From NCBI GenBank assembly GCA_015499995.1, contig JADNRV010000623.1:1-21293 (forward strand): a DNA stretch of 21,293 bases. The letters are read 5' to 3'. The number at the start of each line of letters is the position of its first letter. Within the stretch, counting starts at the first letter, position 1. The notes under the pieces are model-generated. The model made no database searches, was not told the DNA's origin, and worked only from the letters and a program-made list of their open reading frames with translations. The translations under genes were made by a program, and so were the position numbers. The stretch comes from Flammula alnicola. Taxonomy: Eukaryota > Basidiomycota > Agaricomycetes > Agaricales > Strophariaceae. Shown one piece after another: positions 17,390-21,293 of the stretch.

Positions 17390-20300
17390 TCTATTATAAA
17401 ATTGAAAGTGGTGTCTTGGTATTTCCCACGGGGGATATGTGGGCGTTCTCATTGGCTGCAGCTGGGCCCGTCGCTCTTGGCGGATGGGAAAACGAGTGAT
17501 GTCACACGTTGCTGATTGATTATCGAGTCTTACTTATCTTCCCCCTCCATATTCTTTTTGTGTGATGTTCCAAATGCAAGATCCCTTTTGCTTTCAATTC
17601 AACAACTCAATGTTCGTCGAGCCCGACAATCAATGAAACAGACGTCTTCCGGGCGACGGTCTACAAGTTCCGGAATGTTCGGACCATCGCGACCCTTACA
17701 ACGGCGGCGCGGTTCACATCACCAGGGTGGCGCGTCGTCTCGCGGACGCCAATTGAACACTCTAATAATCACCACTGCCCACTAACGATATATGTGAGTA
17801 TTCAGCTCTTCTTTCCACCAACAGAAACTCATATGCCATTGAATAGGCCTGATGAGCTACTCAATACACCTCAACGACATCAAAGACAGACCCGCAAAGC
17901 ATTTCGGGAACTGAATGCCAACACGCATGAAAACCCTCGCCGCCGTCGAACTCCTGCCCCAAGGCCTGAAACACCTACACCCCAACCTGGAGCTGTCGAG
18001 AGGGCAAGGACGAATTCACGACGCTCAGGACGGGAAACTCGGAACAACGACCTTGAAAGCAGTCCCAGAAGGCGCCATCCTCGCAATACTCAGGACGAAA
18101 ACCGTGCACCCAGTCCATCTGAAGGTGAAGGATCTTTAGAGATGGTTGGTTTTGGGAATAGGGTGTGTATTAATATCCTTTCTTACGAGCTCGAGACTCA
18201 TCTTTATTTGCTTTAGATTCCTCTCGCGTCTATCTGTTGCCTACCGAGCCCACCTTCTACGCAAATGGCTGTCGGAGCGAATCATCAGCTCATTTCACCT
18301 CGGCGGCAGGTGCAATTACCTTCAAATAACAGAGCTGCAGCCCAGCAACGTCGGCGTGCTCGAGAGCGACAAGCTTCGCAGCTCACAAGAAATGTTCCCG
18401 AGCATACCGTAAGTGTATTCATTAGTTTTTCTTTTTGAATGTTTACTCATTTCCTCTTTCAGCTCAATGCGAGAGTTCAAGATGCTCGCACCGAAAGTGC
18501 AAGACAGCAGCAATCAACTAGGCTACGTAGAGGCTCTGCTACGCTGCCGACACCACCTGCTACCCAGGAGGCATCCTCCGCAACACAAAGTAAGTCAAAC
18601 ATGATTATTGTTCCTGTAGCGTGGTTTCTGATAGCCATTCCTGTCCCTTTAGCACTGATTCAAGAAATTGCTGCCCAGGCACCTGTGTCTGCCGTGTCAA
18701 TGGCGATGACAAATCAACAGAGTGAGTTGTCAACATCGTGATTAATGACTACCGGCACTAATTCTCCTCTCAGTTACATGCGGTGCTCACAGTGTCCCCT
18801 CTGAACCTGTTGGATGCGACAATAGTCACCAACCCAATTGTGCTCGGGCAAACGGTAAGTCTGCAAACTAAAATTTGTTACTTAATGTTCTAAACTGTCT
18901 TTTTAGCGGAAAATAATATCGATCGTCAGGGCATCCCACAAGCGGAAGACCAGGATGTTGATCGTACGTATCACATGCCCGTTTTATCTGCTCTATACTC
19001 ATTTTGGACCAGAGATGTCCATTGTCAACGACCACGAAGAGGAGGAAGAAGAAAGAGTACATGTGGCTGCCCATGCAGGACAACGAATCATACAAGATAA
19101 TCCAGGTATGTAAGATAATCCGGGTTCCTTTTTGGCGAGCTGACTTCTGTCTAAACAGCTCCTCGAGCACGTCGTCAACGCTTTCGTCGCCAAGACCTCT
19201 TTTGCATTGCACGGAAGCCTTACGAAGATCTGACTAAACGACATTATCTTGGACGTATGGACGTGCCATGTCCAGACTGCAGTGCGCTACACTGGCTCGC
19301 CGAGAGACTCTCTGCAAGCAGCCAGCATAATCCTAAGTTTGGAACCTGTTGTTCAGAGGGCCGTGTGCGTTTACCGGTGTTAGATGCCCCACCTGAACCC
19401 CTTCATAGTTTCTTCACCTCGGATGACCGCGATTCAAAATCCTTTCGGGAGGATATCTGGAAATATAATCGGGCACTGGCTTTCACATCATTGGGCGTCA
19501 CAGAGGATCACTCAATCAACCAAGGGCAAGGTCAGCCTGTCTTTCGCATTTGCGGAGAACTTTGCCACAATTCCGGCGCATTGGTTCCATCTGGCGATAA
19601 GCTCCCTCGATATGCTCAACTATACATATATGAACCCCGAGCCGCTCTAGAATCACGCATGGCACAGAACCAAAGCCTGTCACGAAACATCATGCAGGGC
19701 CTTCAGAATATGCTCCTTCAACACCACCAGTACGCACCCATTTTCAAACATGCCCATGAAATCCTCCGCGACTACGATGGCCCAGTTAAAGATGCTGAAG
19801 TCCGTCTCCGTGTTGCCCCTGGGCTTGACAAACGGCGATACAATTTGCCGACTGCAGATGAAGTCGCCGTGATTTTGCCAGGTGCACAATCCAGAGCACC
19901 TCGCGATATCGTACTTCGTAATCGTGCAGGACCACTATATCAAATCAGCGACCTGCATCCCGCCTATGCCCCTCTTCAATACCCACTCCTCTTTCCTCGG
20001 GGTGAAAACGGATGGCATCCCGACATGGTTTTGCATGAAAGTACTCAGCAACGTGGAACTCGGCTTCATCATGCACAGCAGCGTCAGGAAAAGCGAAATC
20101 AGCGTGGCTTAAACAATGCCCAACCAACCCATGAGCATCGAGAATCGAGACGACTGACTCTTTGTCGGTATGTTGCCTTTCGCATCCATTCTCGCCCAGG
20201 AGAATTCAATATCCTTCTGCATGGTGGACGACTTTTTACGCGCTATATGGTCGACATGTTTGCCTCACTTGATCAGAGCAGACTCCGATTCTTGGAAGAC

Positions 20301-21293
20301 AATCAACCGCAAATCCGGGCTGCACATTTTAGTGGACTTGAAGATGCAATGGTGGATGACGGCGACAATGCAGATCTCCACGAACTGGGCCAGCGTATCA
20401 TTCTTCCCTCTTCCTACATTGGTGGGCCACGACACATGACACAGCGGTTTCAAGATGCCATGGCAATCGCACGTTATTTTCGCAAAGTTGACATCTTCCT
20501 CACAATGACAACCAATCCTCGCTGGAAGGAGATCGACGACGAGCTTCTTCCTGGCCAGACGGCGTATGATCGTCCTGATTTGGTGGCTCGCGTATTTCAG
20601 ATGAAGAAGGACACTCTTATAGACTACATTTACAAGCACGGCATTTTCGGAAGGGCTGTCGCCTACGTGTATACCATTGAATTCCAGAAGCGAGGCTTGC
20701 CTCACATTCACCTCCTGATTTTTCTCAAGGGACCCTACAAGCTGCTGACACCCGAAGCAGTTGATTCCTGTATATGGGCGCGTTGGCCTGATCCTGATAT
20801 TCAACCACTCTTATTCGAGACAGTCAAGCGATGCATGGTTCATGGACCGTGTGGAGCATTGAACTTAAACGCGCCCTGCATGGTTGATGGGAAATGCAGC
20901 AAAGGCTATCCCAAAAATTTCCAGGAGTTCACGAACATGGACCGGAATGGCTACCCACTTTACTTCAGGCCCAACGACGGACGGAAATACAAGGTTGGCG
21001 ATCATTGGTTGGATAATCGGTGGATCGTGCCCTTCCCTCCCTGGCCCTGTGCATTTCTCGACTGCCACATAAACGCTGAATGTGCCGTCTCGATTGGTAG
21101 CATCAAGTACCCCTTCAAATATGTTCACAAAGGCCCAGATCGTGCGTTGTTGGAATACCAGCGTGACGAGATTAGACGGTGGATCGACGGTCGGTATATC
21201 TCTCCGCCTGAGGCATCATGGCGCATCTTTCAATTCGAAATGCATGACCAGGTTCCTGCCGTCGTCCGTCTTCAAGTTCACCTCGAAGGCCAT
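17390..21293 (+). mobile_element. Helitron, 5' part, runs off the window
   Basis: The element is identified by the RepHel gene inside it. The left border is predicted at 17390, where A^TCTATTATAAAATTG fits the Helitron rule of a 5'-TC end inserted between A and T, and resembles the common TCTMTAYTA start. This lies 443 bp before the first firmly placed coding exon. The helicase domain, 3' hairpin and CTRR end must lie beyond 21293. The border position is inference; the Helitron identity is firm. Confidence 0.8.
17833..21293 (+). CDS. Helitron RepHel protein, N-terminal 1028 aa
   Basis: RepHel nicks and joins single strands for rolling-circle transposition. Exons: 17833-18162, 18217-18408, 18463-18589, 18653-18721, 18774-18854, 18907-18963, 19013-19105, 19159 to beyond the edge. 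Every phase agrees, with introns of 50-63 nt. Residues 1-345 are low-complexity Arg/Gln/Ser-rich. A zinc-binding module follows: CPDCSALHW (Cys 354, 357) and CCSEGRVRLP. The Helitron-like N domain starts around RYVAFRIHSRPGEFN. Rep motif 1 is FLTMTTNP (about 763), motif 2 is PHIHLLIFL (His 832 and 834, HUH), and motif 3 is IKYPFKYVHKG with tyrosines 967 and 971. No stop or frameshift occurs in the 2135-nt last exon, so the visible half could be functional. The start is uncertain: ATG 17633 could head an extra exon, but its frame meets a stop at 17783 unless a weak donor is used. Confidence 0.88.

Overview
This window looks like nuclear DNA from a basidiomycete fungus, most likely an Agaricomycete. 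Nearly every gene is broken by 43-80 nt introns with GT..AG borders. The promoters are pyrimidine-rich or TATA-type. The window contains a Fes1 with a fungal-style C-terminus, a JmjC-type protein and an intron-bearing Helitron. All gene models below were built by hand from open frames, splice sites and phase matching. No database search was run, and names rest on recalled family motifs.

Layout. 1-1366: repeat-rich, gene-poor DNA with a 19-bp tandem repeat, (GTG)n tracts and a 40-bp snap-back palindrome. 1367-6217 (+): a 14-exon gene in which all exon phases agree, giving about 1375 aa with a variable Ser/Pro-rich and Lys-rich middle and a JmjC-like C-terminal fold. 5929-6756 (-): a convergent gene whose coding frame overlaps the JmjC gene tail to tail. 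It carries an 81-bp (27-residue) tandem repeat and a TATA-like box. 6870-8330: gene-poor, with a 61-bp palindrome. 8333-9748 (-): complete six-exon FES1, an Hsp70 nucleotide-exchange factor. 9749-11509: unresolved, with a 20-T run and one weak ORF. 11510-11896 (-): an 88-aa, three-exon gene with a KOW/SH3-like sequence and a clear TATA box. 12339-12916 (-): an unrecognised three-exon gene. 14010-16438 (-): a multi-pass membrane protein gene that can be read only by crossing several one-base frame changes. 16439-17389: mostly empty. 17390 to the window edge (+): the 5' part of a Helitron. Its Rep protein is spread over eight exons, and the last exon is open for 2135 nt with the HUH and two-tyrosine motifs intact. 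The helicase half lies beyond the window.

The genes do not form a pathway. FES1 is ordinary housekeeping. The JmjC gene, the repeat gene, the palindromes and the Helitron give the region the look of a fast-evolving accessory interval. The strongest leads are the apparently intact Helitron with a predictable 5' end, the two TA-bounded palindromes, the tail-to-tail coding overlap, and the cluster of one-base lesions in otherwise legible genes. Those lesions are either recent decay or assembly error.
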